From the NCBI RefSeq assembly GCF_000002995.4, contig NW_025062476.1, positions 2,723,001-2,787,000 on the forward strand: DNA of 64,000 nucleotides, written 5' to 3'. Source of the DNA: Brugia malayi (Eukaryota > Nematoda > Chromadorea > Rhabditida > Onchocercidae). Positions 1-13,016 of the stretch are shown here, one piece after another; within the stretch, counting starts at the first letter, position 1, and each line of letters starts with the position of its first letter. The notes under the pieces are model-generated. The model saw only the letters and a list, made by a program, of their open reading frames with translations, did no database searches and was not told where the DNA came from. The position numbers and the translations under genes were made by a program.

Positions 1-1155
1 TAACTTATTTTCTAGCTTTTTTTTTTTTTAGAATGTTAAATTAATGCAAATGAATAAGAAAAGATCATTAAATAAGAATTATTCAATGAAATTTTATTTG
101 TTCGTTAATATTCTATTTTAATAATTTTTGAAAAAAAAAAAACTACAAATTATTTGTTAATTTATGATTGAATATAATAATCAAAAGTTTATTTCTTGTT
201 AAACTTGAAAAGGAAAATTTTTTTTTTTGCTTTTAGTCAAAATTATATTAGCGAAGAATTTAAGCATTTTCATCTTTCTCATTGCTTTAACTTTTAGCTT
301 TATGTAAAAGCATTTGTTAACTTTCAATTTTCCTTTTTTTTTTTTTCCTTTATTGCTTCTTTTAACTTTTTGAATTGCCACTTGTAAATTTCATTATAAC
401 GTCTTGAAAATGAAAACAATTTATTTCTTTATTTTCATTATTCACTTATTTTTGCCTTTTACATCATTGCACTGAAAAATGAAACATCAAACGATGAAAC
501 TTTTGTCATTGCTAATATAAATTGCTTTTTCGAAATATAATATTTTTCTAAATTTCATGAAATTTCTTTCATCTTCCGCCTTTATAATCCCTTGTAAGCT
601 TTGTTTTGTTTTGTTTTGTTTTTTATTAGTAAAACAATAAGTCTATCCTTTGCTATCTTTTTTGTTTGTTTGTTTTTTTAGAAATTTTACTACTAAATGA
701 ACCAAACATATATTTGTTTACTCGTTTAAATGCATACATCACAATTGCAATAACACATTTATCTTATCGAATTTACCTTCTTCGCATTTCATTCATTTTC
801 CATTTTAAATTACAACTTTAGTTCATTTTTAAAATAATCGAAATTACTTGCATGTAATTAGACATGTAATTTGCTTTTTCAAATTACAATTTAATTAAAA
901 TCTTCGATTCATTCTGGGAATAACATAAATTATCGAAGAAGTACACTTCTCCACATATACTTTCATTTTCTTTATTCACTGATACTAATAATTTTTGTGA
1001 TGATATAATTGCTCAGTTGTTATCTAATTTTTGACGTTAACTGAGATAGAAATTTCTTACGTTATAACATTTACGTTTGAAATAAATACACAGAGTTATT
1101 GGTAATTCGTATGTGAAGCAAAAATGGAAAAAACCATTTTACAAGAATTATCTTT

Positions 1156-1156
1156 G

Positions 1157-1191
<35 letters not shown>

Positions 1192-1219
1192 TTAGTAATA
1201 ATAAATAATAATAATAATG
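1156..1219. repeat. (AAT)n microsatellite
   Basis: Near-perfect AAT/ATA trinucleotide run with a few interruptions. It produces a poly-Ile open frame on the minus strand that is not a gene. Confidence 0.9.
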
Positions 1220-1768
1220 AATAATTCTTTGACCTTTTAGTTTTTGTGATGATCTCATATAGTAGATAATATTTGACCCAATAATAATTTAATTCTTTTC
1301 TCATCTCTTTTCTGGTCACTCTACCGGACAGTTTAAAAAATTTTTATAAACTGATAGTAATGGGTTAATCTAACTTTAAGGTTATACTTTTCGACTGCAA
1401 AAAAAATGGAGATAAATATTGAAATAAATTTGTCATTTTAAAATGATATGCTCATTCTAGATGTAATGTATGAAATAAGAAAAATAACAATGATTAGATT
1501 CTTAAATTTTTCTTAAAAATTTTTTTAATTTAATAAAACTTTTCAATTTTTCTTTTTTTCTTAAAAAAAAAATTTTTAAAAATTTTTGCAATTCTTAAAA
1601 GTTATCATTTTAAAAATTTTGAACCATTTTTTTTTTGAAATTTTCAAATTATCCAACGTTGATTTTTTCTTCTTTTATCCTTGTCACTTTTATTCATGTT
1701 TTTTCTGTGTTTTTTGTGTTGTTTTCTATTTTAGTCTTAGAGATTGATCGATCATCTTGCAATGCTGA

Positions 1769-1832
1769 TAATGACAGATGCTGATAATTCATTCGAGACA
1801 TAATGACAGATGCTGATAATTCATTCGAGACA
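1769..1832. repeat. Two-copy 32-bp tandem duplication
   Basis: Two identical 32-bp units lie head to tail (1769-1800 and 1801-1832), each containing GATGCTGATAATTCATTCGA. The identity suggests a recent duplication. Confidence 0.85.
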
Positions 1833-4800
1833 TGCTTGAACTTCATCATTACAAAGATTATTTTGACAAGATGATAAGACATTTGCTGTATCCAAGCTAT
1901 TGTTTCCATAGTTTTTTTTTTTTTTTTTCTTTTAAGTTTAACTGCAAGAAAATAAGTTTTACAATTTCACATTGATTTTATTTCTTTTTGGTTGTATTAA
2001 TTTTGTTTTGTTATTGTTTTTCTCTTCCTACTAATTAAATTAATAAACAAAGCTTATAAAACATTCAATTAATAAAATGTTTATTTTGATCACAAATCTT
2101 TTTCTTATTTTATCATAATAATAATAAATATTTTCCACTAAATATTTCTTATGAATTAATTTAATGCCTAGTTTTTATTTTTTAAAAAAATTTAAAATAT
2201 ATATATATTTTTTTTGCATTAAATTTGTAATTTAAATTTTGTGTACTTTTAATATCATTGACTACATATGTTATAACAAATGATATTATCCATACATATA
2301 AGGCACAGCAAATTGATTACAAAATTAAGTTGAACAATATAAAATATAAAGAAATCTTTGTGAGCAACCCGAGCACATGTTCATTTATTATTTAAATTGA
2401 TAAATTTAATTATTGTTTAGTTAATTATAGCACATATTCTAATTATACATTTCATAATTTCCGTTTCGTTTTCTCATTTCTTTTTTTTCTTTTCTATTTA
2501 TTAACAAATTCCATTTCTTTTATAATATTAAAAGGAATTTTATGTTATTATTCTCATAATTATAATGCTAAAATATCAATTTTAGCTTTTTGCTAAACAT
2601 TAATCATTTACTAATATAAACCATTTGAATAAGTTATTTAAAATTAACATTAATTAATCAGTGGTTATGAACATAGTAAATGATAAATGATAATTCATAA
2701 AGCATGCAATGATATTTTCTTATCAATCAAAAAAGCAATTTTTCTTTTTTCATACAAAAAAAAAAAAAAAAAAAAAAAAAAAAGAAATTTGTTTGATTTA
2801 ATAAATGAGCGATTAACTTGCAATAAATTTTTTTTTAATATAATTTTTTTTTTTCTTTTTATTCACTATTACAATCATTTTAAGTTCATTTCAGTTTCGC
2901 TTTTTTTCCTTTTCATAGAAATAAAAATTTTTCTATCAATCCATTATTTCCTTTTTCTTCCTCTATTCTTACTTTCTTTATTTCAATTGTTGTTCGCTTG
3001 GAATATTGCGCTCTCAATTCAATTCTAATGTCGCTTTCTCGAGAGAATTTCAAGTGAGTGAAATGAATGAGAACTAAAATTAATCGAAATGCGTATTTTT
3101 CGTTTCATTCATTTTAAAAAAAAAAATAATGTGAAATGTACTATCCAATGCTAATTTTTTCTTTTTTTTTTTTTTTTTTTTTAACAAAATTTTAACAAAT
3201 TAGAATATTGCCAAGAAAAATTTTTTTTGCAAAATACAATTACAATTGATAATTACAAAGGAATAAAAGAGTAAACTTTAAACGATTATCCAATTTTGTT
3301 GGCTAATTTTCTTAAAATATCCATTTCTTTCAGTATTCCCAGAAATTTTTTTTTTTTTTTTTTTGAAAAACATTCAATTAAATATTCAAAAATTTAATTT
3401 ACATATCAAATATTCAACTTGAAATTTCTTTTGAATTATTTTTATGCTCAAAGCAATAATTGTCGTTGAAAAAAAAAAAAAACAATTTTATCTTTTTTTC
3501 CATAAGCATTGCTTTTAATTCTTCTAATTGTCACAGAAGCGAATAGCAATACTACTTTGATTTTAAGCTATCATTGGAACTTGGAACTTTCGGCACATCT
3601 GAATGGCTAATTAGAGCCAGAAAGTCTGTTGTCATGATGACATGAAAAAATGATCGAATGGTAGTGATAAAAGGAAATTGAATTAAATATTTTATTATTG
3701 AATATCAAATATTCCTCTTCTCCCTCTCTCTTTTGGCTTATTCGAGATAAAGCATTAGCTTCTGTCATCGAAGATGAAAACACAAATTATAGAAAAGGTA
3801 ATAGGTCAAATTGGCGACAAATAGTTTTAAAATTAAAGAGATCATATTATATTTATACGTCAAAACCGAAAAATGATGATAGATCGATGAAAGATTTTGT
3901 AGTTATATTAAATTTGTTAATTTGAAAATTAAAAAAAGTTCGTTAGAGATGAAAATGTTTGATTTGTTGTGTTCAGTTTAACACTTCACTAATTTTCATA
4001 TATACCTAATGAGTTGGAACTAATTAATTCAGTAATGTTTTTCGTTTTGTTTACAAATATTTCCTCGCATTCAGATTTAAAAATTTACAAAAAAATGAAA
4101 TTATTATTAAATATTTATTATAAAAGCATTCATTGTTAAATGATAATAAATAAAAATAAAACATTTTAAAGTTTCTTTTTTCCCAATGTTTTGGGATTTT
4201 TTAAAATCATTTTCCAATAATTTTTTAGTGTAAAATGAAGGTAAAGTACATTTAATAATTATTATTTTATGCTTCACATAATTATATGAGAGCACTTTTT
4301 CAATTTAAATTTGTATAATTAATTTTAACGCTTTAACTATTTCTAATTTTTTTTTTTTTAATGTTTTTAAAAAACTTTTTTTTTTTTTAACTATTTCTAA
4401 TTTTTAATGCAACGCATACTATGAGAAATTTTTTTAAAGAAATATGATTGAGCATGGAAATTGATAAAAATATTAGCATAAAATTGAAAATTTAATTTAA
4501 TATTATTTTTTATTCATTGTTATGAGCTATTAATAATTCATACAAATCATTCATTCATTCATTCATAGCCTAATTTATTCAAAAATTTCGTTCTAACTAA
4601 AATTTATATTTTAATCATTACACTAACTTTTATCGAAATATATTTTAATATTTTTTATGAATTTAATCAAAAATTTTATCTTTTAAATTTGATCAATTAA
4701 ATTCATCAAATTTAATTTTATTGCAACGAAATAGATTTAATGTTTTTTTTTTTTTTCTTTTCTTTGTAAAAACTTTTTGCCAATGAAAATGATTTTCTCT

Positions 4801-7141
4801 TAGTAAATTAGCTTGTCGCAATTACAACTTCTCATTCAAAGTTTTAAGTAATATTATTGCTTTTCCTTTTTAATTCAAAAGAGAAAATCACTTCCTTATT
4901 TCTTTTTTTTTTTTTGATTCTAATTTTTATTTTCATATATATTTTTTTGTTTTTAAAAAATAGCAAAACATTTGTTACATTTTGAAAATTTTTTTTTTTT
5001 TTTTTCATTCAAAAGAAAATAAAAATCAAAAGAGAATAAATTAATTATTTGAAATTTGCTGTCATTTTCTGGATGTAAAATTTAATCTTACAATTTTTAA
5101 AATAGCCTATTTTAGATTGCTAAATAAATTAGTAAAATAATGTTAAATTCATTTTCTCCTACACTTTTCTAAATTTGTAATACTTCGTTTTTAGACATAA
5201 AAAATTTGGTTTGATTATTGCATTAAAAGTTTTTAACTAAAATTGTAGCAATAATTTTTCTTCATATTCGACATGTTTACAAATTATTTCAATATTTTAT
5301 CCATTCTTTTGCGCCATCAAAATTTTCAAATCCCAATGGAACCATTTTAAATTACTAATTTCTTTTATAATACTAACTTAACTTGTAAAGATAAATCGTT
5401 TTACTTACCATAAAATATTGCATACCTTTTTAATATTGCATTAAATTAGCATTACAATTACTTTTCAACTTGTCATTAGCGTGAATATTGCGCTTCATCC
5501 GCTTTAAATTGCACTTATGAAAATTGAAATAAACATTAAGCTTAATGCTACTACGAGTAGTAAACATAATTTCTCTTACAATTACTCCCTTTTATAGTAT
5601 CAGTTTTGTTTTTTGTTTGCATTTTAAAAACTTATAAATTGCTTAACTGATCTTCGTTTTAAATTTTAATTAATGAAAGCATTTGCACAGTAATGTTGAA
5701 ATATGAGATAATAAATGGATTATCGAAAATAATTTAGCATATTTGTGAAATGATCATTGATGCATTTAACTAAAAGTCATTTCATAAAATATGATAGCAT
5801 TTTTTTAGCTTTTTTTTTTCATTATCAAAAATTAAAGTTTCTTTTTTATTTTTATTTCTTTTTTTTTTATGCATTTGAAAATGGAATAGAAATAAAATTG
5901 TTAATTTGATCATATATTTATGTTATTTCGATGAATAGTAGCAATTATTGCCACAAAATACATTTATAAAATATTAAATTTGAAATTGTATTTGGTAATT
6001 TTTAAAAATTTTCCAAATGAAATGATTAGAAATTCTAATTTTTTTTTTTTTTTTTTTTTTGTGCCTAATTATTCCAAAAACTTTGCTATTTGTAAAAGTA
6101 ATGGAAAGGATATTTTTCAGAAATTTGACAAAAATAGAACAGTACTGCTAATTTTTGAAAAGAGCTATCATTTATGATTTATATTACATTCCTCCAAATG
6201 ATTTAATATAAAATTTAAATTCAAATTTTTTCAGCAAAAACTATTTCAACCATTTACGCCAAAATTTTCTGATTGTTTTTTCTTTTTTGCTAATTAATTT
6301 GATTTTTAGAAACTATTCAAATATAACATTTAGATGCAATGTCCTTGTGGACAGTGCCATTTGCAAATAATAAAACTTTAAATACTTTAAAATTATAGGA
6401 AAAAAAAAAACAATAAATAAAAATGATTAAAACTTCAGAGAGTTTCATGCATTTTAATTTTTAGAAATAAAAAATTTTTAATTTTTTATAAATTTTTTTT
6501 TATTTTTAAAAAAAAAAAATATTAAAAATGAATGATTGAAGCAGTTCACTTGTGACTTTCAAGATATATTATTTTGATTTAATCAAAATATTATGTAAAC
6601 AACTATCATTGATTGATTCTGATTCTATTAAGAAACAAATTAATTAATAAATTTTTTTTTTTCTTAGTTAAAGTTTGAACAGATCTTTATGCATTTATTC
6701 GTAATAAAAAATTTAAAGGTTGAAAAAACACAGAAAATACTGAAAAACTTTTTTTTTTATTAAACAATGATTTTTTATATTATTAAAAGAAAAAAAAATT
6801 ATTTGCAAAAAAAAGTAGTTTTTTTCCCACTTCAAAGTTCAAAATATTCAATATTAATTTTTAGTTTTATCGCTTCATTTCAAATTGAAAATGCTATATT
6901 TCATTTGAATCAAACAGGAAATAACACTCATTTGAATGAAATGCGGGAAATTGATGCCGTACTATGAATAAAATAATATTCCAGAAAAAAAAAAAAAAAA
7001 CTGTCACCCTTTTTTTGTCACCAAAAGATATCAAAGTGACATTTTTTTTTTTTTTTTCTATTGCATTTCCATTATTCTTTTTATGGTTTACTTTTTTTTT
7101 TTTTTTTCTACTTATTTTTTCATTTTTTTTCATTCTTTTTT

Positions 7142-7172
<31 letters not shown>

Positions 7173-7344
7173 GTTCTTTTGAGGTAAAAACTTTCTCTTT
7201 TCTCATCGTTTTAAATTTGCATTCTTTCTTTAAATTAAATACCCATACTGAAATACTTACCCAATATTGAAATATTTACCCATACTGAAATAAGTAAAAT
7301 AAATCATTTCATTTCATGTCATTGTGAAAAGAAAAGAAGGAAAA

Positions 7345-10300
7345 ATGTTTTGTGAGAATGATCCGCCATTATTTGATAAAAATATTTCCATCGTAATGCA
7401 ACAAACACTTTATGAATTTCGATCGTAAGTATCATTTATCATTTTCATTTAACATTGATAATTGTAAATTGTAAATAATCCATTCAAAATGTTTGATAAA
7501 TTTAATTGAAATTAAATTAAGCAAAAATTTTTGTTATATTATTTGCATAAATAAAATTCATTTAACTTATGAAATTTATTATATAATTGAAAAATACTAA
7601 TTTTAATTAATGTTAGAATTTATTTGAAATTTCATATTTGTAAATTAAAAAAAAAAAAATAAATAGCATTGTGGTACTATTTGCTTTTCCAGAAATTAAC
7701 ATTTCATTAAATGATTATTAGCAAATAATTTCTACCAAATTATTGGGTAAATTTTTAATTGAAATATTTCAGAACATACGATGTATTACATCCATATGTA
7801 TGCCTTTTAATTTGCCCAGCGGGTATTTTTGCAAATATAATTCATATTTTGGTATTAACCAGACCAAGTATGCTACGATCAGCAGTTAATTGTGTATTAG
7901 TTGTCATTGCTGTATGTGATATTATTACGATGAGTTCATATCTTTTATATATTGTTAAATTTAAATTTCTTATGCCAATATCAGGTATGGGAGTAAGGTA
8001 AGTAATTAACAATTAATATTAATTTTAATTTGTAATTTATTAAATTCATAATTTGTAGCATTTTTTTTTTCTTTTAAATTTAAACTATATCACATTGTAA
8101 TGCATTAACTAATTTAATTTATTAAAATGTCTAATAAACAAATAATGAAAATTAACAGAGATAATTATTTTTCCCATTCTCATATAATTCATTTAAATTC
8201 AATTTAAATTATAGTAATTTCCAAAATTCTCACTCACTCACTTTTTTTTTTTTTTGCTTATATTTCAAAAACTTTCGAATTATTGAAAAATTTTTTAATT
8301 ACAAACAGATGTACTAATAAATTCTAACAGAGAGAATCAATGATAAAAAGTGATAGAAGAATAAATTTTAAAATTTAAACTGTAAAAAACTTAATAAGCT
8401 AAATAATGTAAGTTTTGAAAATTTTGCTGAGATTCTTTTTTTATTAAAAGAATTATTTGTAAAAATCTTATAAAATTTATTATAATCAAAATGAGATAGA
8501 AATTTTTTTTAGTTTCTAACTATTTAATAATATTTGCTATTTTTACTTTTAATTTCATTTCAGTTATATGTGGGTAGTAATTCTTAAAATTCATGCCGTA
8601 ACGTCTATAGCACTTCACGGAATAACATTGTATTGTTGCGTGACGTTGGCTATTATTCGTTGGAGTGCTTTGGCACAATCTCGAAATTCACTTTTTCAGC
8701 CTAGTACTTCATGGTTGGCTTGATAATTAATTAAATGCTTAAAATTATTAATAAATAATATTATTATAACTGATTTAAAGTTAATTTTTCAAAAAAATTT
8801 TCAAAAAAAAAAAAACATTTAAAATTATTTTTTCAAAAAATTTTCTTTTTTAAAAAAAAAATAATTCTTAGCCATTGATTTGCTAAAATTCTTTGTCATA
8901 CAAACGATCTTGGACATTCTAGAAAATTCATTACGTCAAATTTAATCTGTGATCTTTGTTTAAAAATTAATTAATTGTATGAAAATTATTTATAGAATGT
9001 TAATTATTTTCAATTTAGTTATTTTTCTAAACATCTTTCTCAAGAATTATTAGAAAAAAAAAATTATTTTTTTTTTTCTTCAATTAAGTATAAATGAGAA
9101 TTCTCGAAGCATTCAAGCTTGTTTGCTCTTAGAAATTTTAACAAAAACATTTTTTATTATATTTTGTTTGTGACATAAAAAAATGGTATTGAAATCAAAA
9201 TTAAAAGATTTTCGATCAACTTTTCATGAAATAAAAATGTTGAAATTAAAAAAAAAAAAAACTTTTTTTTTTGACTTTTTTCAACAACAATAACAAAAAA
9301 GAAAATAACCAAAAAATATGGATGAAAATTGACAAAAGATGACAAAGCATACAAATTCAAATTTTATAATTCAATTTTAAATCTGATTTTTAAAATTTTT
9401 CAGTGTGATAAAAAAACAAACAAACAACATTCGTTTCTCATCTTCATTTACATATATCCTTCTTTTAATTCTTATCAAGTTATCAGCTCTCTATCCATCC
9501 TTATCATCATTACTTCCTGATAACAATTACTCTTCATTTTTTTTTTTCAATTAATTCCACTCTACAACATATACACTCTCAGATATTACTAAAATTAAAT
9601 TCTCTTCATAAACACTTCATTTCTAGTCAGTAATATATATATATTTTCATGATGACATTTCAAAAAAAATCTTTTTATTGAAATGTAGTAAGTAAAATTA
9701 TTTTTAAAAGTAAGTAAAGTAAGTAAAATTATTTTTTTTAAAAAATGTAAGTAAAATTAATACTTATAGTAAGTAAAATAAATTTTTAAAATGCTTTTTT
9801 TATACTTGAAATTTGACATTAAGGTGTGCAACAGGTATTATTGCAATAGTTGTGTCAGCCATATGCATTCCAACCTTTTTGGTGCATGAAATAAAAGTTG
9901 TATGGTAAGTGAGTAAGCATTTTCATATAAAATTTTGAATTTAAATAGATAAAATATCGTTAATTCATTTATGGTTAATAAAATTGACACTTTAAAAAGA
10001 TGAAAAATTATTTTTTCAGAGAATCAGAAGCAAATCTTTTACTTTTTGAATGTGATATAAAATAATTACTGAAATATTGAATAATTAATTTAAGAAAGAA
10101 ATGCTAGTAAATAATAAATGACCTACTAAAATTTATGCATAGTTAATCAGATATCATTAGTGATATTAATGATCTTATCTTATCTTATCTTATCTTCATT
10201 AAGAGACTTTTTTCAGGGTTTCTGGTGAACAATTATTTTATACTATTGATATATCTGATTGGGCAATACATGATAGTTGCAAATATTTCAAACTTAATTT

Positions 10301-11256
10301 ATGGATTTTAGGTATTGCCTTAAAGGTTCGTTCCTTTTTTTTTCCTTTTATTTGTCAAGTTTTATTGAAATTTTAAATTTACAAAAACTTTTTATATTTG
10401 ATCACATTTAAAGCAATATAATATTTTAAAAGTATTTGTAGAAAATAGTATTTGAACAAAGTTATTAGATAATTTATAAACAAATTTATGCTTTTCTGAA
10501 GAATTAATTACTTAATTGTTGAAAACTATTTGAAATAATTTATTGAAAATTTATAAAGTAATAATAATGGTATAGCAAAGAGAAGTAAACAATGTTTAAA
10601 AATAAATAAATAAATGATTTTCAGGCATTACCTTGTTTATTACTGTGCTGTTTCACAATTTTATTAGTATTTCGATTAAGGAATAATCTAAAAAGACGAC
10701 AAAATTTACTTTTTCGAAAGTATTACTTTACTGATGATATTGGAAGTAAAAAAAGTAATAGTAATGCTGCTGCAAAGAGAAGTAAACGAAATTATGATCG
10801 AACAACTCTTACACTTGTCGTTATGCTTTCTGTCTTTTTGGTCAATTTTACTTTCTTTACTTTTTTTTTTTTTTTTTCCATTTTAATATTAATTATTAAA
10901 ATTTATACTAAATTTTGATTTAAATAAATGTAAACTTAAAAAAAAAAAAAAAAATTATTTGATTGATTTTTGTTTTGTTTGAATTAAATAAAATTAATCA
11001 TTTGTGTAAATTAGAATTGGAATAATTTAATTTTATAATTGAAAATATTAATTTTTAGGTGACAGAATTACCGCAAGGTGTTTTAGCAATGTTAAATGCT
11101 TTGCATACCAATGATGTGCATAGCATTTTGTATAGAAATTTGGCAAATTTATTAGATTTATTATCACTGATTAATTGTTACGTTGGTTTTATGACTTATT
11201 ATTTCTTAAGCTCAAAATATCGACAAACTTTTGTTATTATGCTTGTTAATTCGTAA
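7345..11256 (+). CDS. DMSR-type (myosuppressin/FMRFamide-like) neuropeptide GPCR
   Basis: Rhodopsin-class seven-transmembrane receptor, predicted in the plasma membrane. Exons: 7345-7424, 7773-7997, 8564-8713, 9824-9904, 10217-10325, 10625-10840, 11059-11256; all phases close, giving 352 aa. The N-terminus is short with an N-I-S glycosylation site. TM1 is at about residues 36-55 (GIFANIIHI), TM2 at 66-88 (IAVCD), TM3 lies in exon 3 and ends in IIRW instead of DRY, TM4 carries CIPTFLVHE, and TM6 runs into VTELPQG (288-294). TM7 has [18 protein letters not shown] in place of NPxxY. The TELPQG motif, the R-W after TM3 and the CIPTF motif are hallmarks of the dromyosuppressin-receptor-related (DMSR) family, whose ligands are FMRFamide-like peptides. 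The exon 3 donor (ATG/GTTGGC) is weak. An alternative C-terminus is possible: splicing after 11252 to 12358 adds a Lys run and stops at 12397. The ligand cannot be read from sequence. Confidence 0.88.
10172..10196. repeat. (TATCT)n microsatellite in GPCR intron
   Basis: About five copies of a TATCT pentamer lie just before exon 5 of the GPCR gene. On the minus strand they read AGATA, so GATA-like sites recur. Confidence 0.8.
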
Positions 11257-11914
11257 GTTAATTAATCATTTCTTTTGGTATCTTTTTTTTTAAAAAAAAA
11301 ACGAATTTGAAATATTTAAATTTTTTTGTGTAAGATGGGTCACTGTTAGTGTAATTTATATTAAATTGAATTAGAAGATTTACAAGTAGCGTTGAATCAT
11401 TTCAAATAATGAATTTATAAAAGAAAATAATTTCTAAATTTTGATTTTACCATATTTTTGACAAAAAGCTACAAAAAAAAAAAATTATGTCAAAAAATAT
11501 ATTTTAATTAATTATTAATAAAAATCAACAAAAATTATATTACACTAATTTGCGTCTAATTCTTGAAACAATTTAAGAAAATTGAATGGTAAAACATTTT
11601 TTCGACCGATTCGCACACTTTTCAACTGATCGATTATTTGAGAAGCTGTAAATGAAATTCAGTCAACGTGTGATACGTGTACGTATTTAATTATTTAGTA
11701 ATTGAAGTGCTTTCAAATTTGAAGTAATTAGTATGCTTGTGTAAATTACTCGTGTCTGCTTAAAGTTTAATTTTGAACTATTAATTTTTTTTTTTTTGTT
11801 TACTCTTTATGCACAACAATAATAGAATTAATAAACAATAATTATCAAATCAATTGGATTACTTAGATAATTTTACTTTGTTGATCAAAGTTAACAAATT
11901 CATTGATATCTGTG

Positions 11915-12070
11915 TTATTCCATTTCATAAACTGATAATTTATTGATTATTCCATTTCATAAACTGATAATTTATTGATTATTCCATTTCATAAACTGAT
12001 AATTTATTGATTATTCCATTTCATAAACTGATAATTTATTGATTATTCCATTTCATAAACTGATAATTTT
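11915..12070. repeat. 32-bp tandem repeat, about 5 copies
   Basis: Unit of 32 bp containing TTATTCCATTTCATAAACTG; copies start at 11915, 11947, 11979, 12011 and 12043. They are almost identical, so expansion was recent. Confidence 0.9.
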
Positions 12071-12610
12071 CTCCAATATGTCACACTTATCACTGTTTTT
12101 TTTCTATAAAATGTAATTCTTGCATGTATTAAATGATATGATAACGACAGAGAAGCCACTCTGTGACATTTGAAATCTATGATTCAAACATTTGTTAGTA
12201 TTATCATGTTTATTTCTAAATTATGATATCCGTATAAATTACAACAACTAATGATAAGCACTTCTCCCTGTCATCAAAGATTAATTGATCAATTGATCAT
12301 TCTTAAATTTGATGCAAAATTTTCACTAAATTTCATTTTATTCCATTTTCTTTTCAGAAATAAAAAAAAAAAAAAAAAAAAAAAAAAACAACGATGATTT
12401 CGAAAAAGAGAATTTGAGAAAATTTAATAACTGACTGATAAATAATTTAAGGAAGAGGTAACAATTGCTTAAGCATAAATCTATGAATTCAATTTATCTA
12501 ATGTTATTTTTATAAATTTCAATGTAAGATTTGAAAATTTGATTGAATTATCTGAAAGAATAAAGGCTATTCATGTGTATTTGTTGGATGCGGGAATGAT
12601 TAACTTTTAC

Positions 12611-13016
12611 ATGCAAATGCAATCAGTTGGATGGAATGGGTTGATTAGCTGATAGCAGTTTGCATGCAAATGCAATCAGTTGGATGGAATGGGTTGATTA
12701 GCTGATAGCAGTTTGCATGCAAATGCAATCAGTTGGATGGAATGGGTTGATTAGCTGATAGCAGTTTGCATGCAAATGCAATCAGTTGGATGGAATGGGT
12801 TGATTAGCTGATAGCAGTTTGCATGCAAATGCAATCACTTGGATGGAATGGGTTGATTAGCTGATAGCAGTTTGCATGCAAATGCAATCAGTTGGATGGA
12901 ATGGGTTGATTAGCTGATAGCAGTTTGCATGCAAATGCAATCAGTTGGATGGAATGGGTTGATTAGCTGATAGCAGTTTGCATGCAAATGCAATCAGTTG
13001 GATGGAATGGGTTGAT
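12611..13016. repeat. 53-bp tandem repeat, about 8 copies, with octamer motif
   Basis: Unit of 53 bp; the start of ATGCAAAT recurs at 12611, 12664, 12717, 12770, 12823, 12876, 12929 and 12982. Copies are nearly identical (one G-to-C change in the fifth, at CAATCACTT). The first and last copies are partial. Each unit has TGCATGCAAATGCA, which contains the POU-factor octamer ATGCAAAT, and is less AT-rich than its surroundings. Confidence 0.93.

Larger units (their letters stand above)
1..7344. other. AT-rich intergenic DNA, no gene seen
   Basis: This stretch has very high AT content with many poly(A) and poly(T) runs (for example 2757-2783, 6040-6060, 7030-7172). The open frames in it are mostly Phe/Lys/Ile-rich translations of homopolymers, and I see no conserved motif or exon chain. 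It holds an (AAT)n microsatellite at about 1156-1219 and a two-copy 32-bp tandem duplication at 1769-1832. A slightly less AT-rich patch lies at about 3560-3660. The end of the stretch would include the promoter and 5' UTR of the GPCR gene that starts at 7345. Confidence 0.6.

Noticed and set aside
6894..7270. Phe/Lys-rich open frames
   Set aside because: Translations of poly(T)/poly(A) runs.
7345..11256. Plain rhodopsin-like orphan GPCR call
   Set aside because: TELPQG, CIPTF and the R-W after TM3 together point to the DMSR group.
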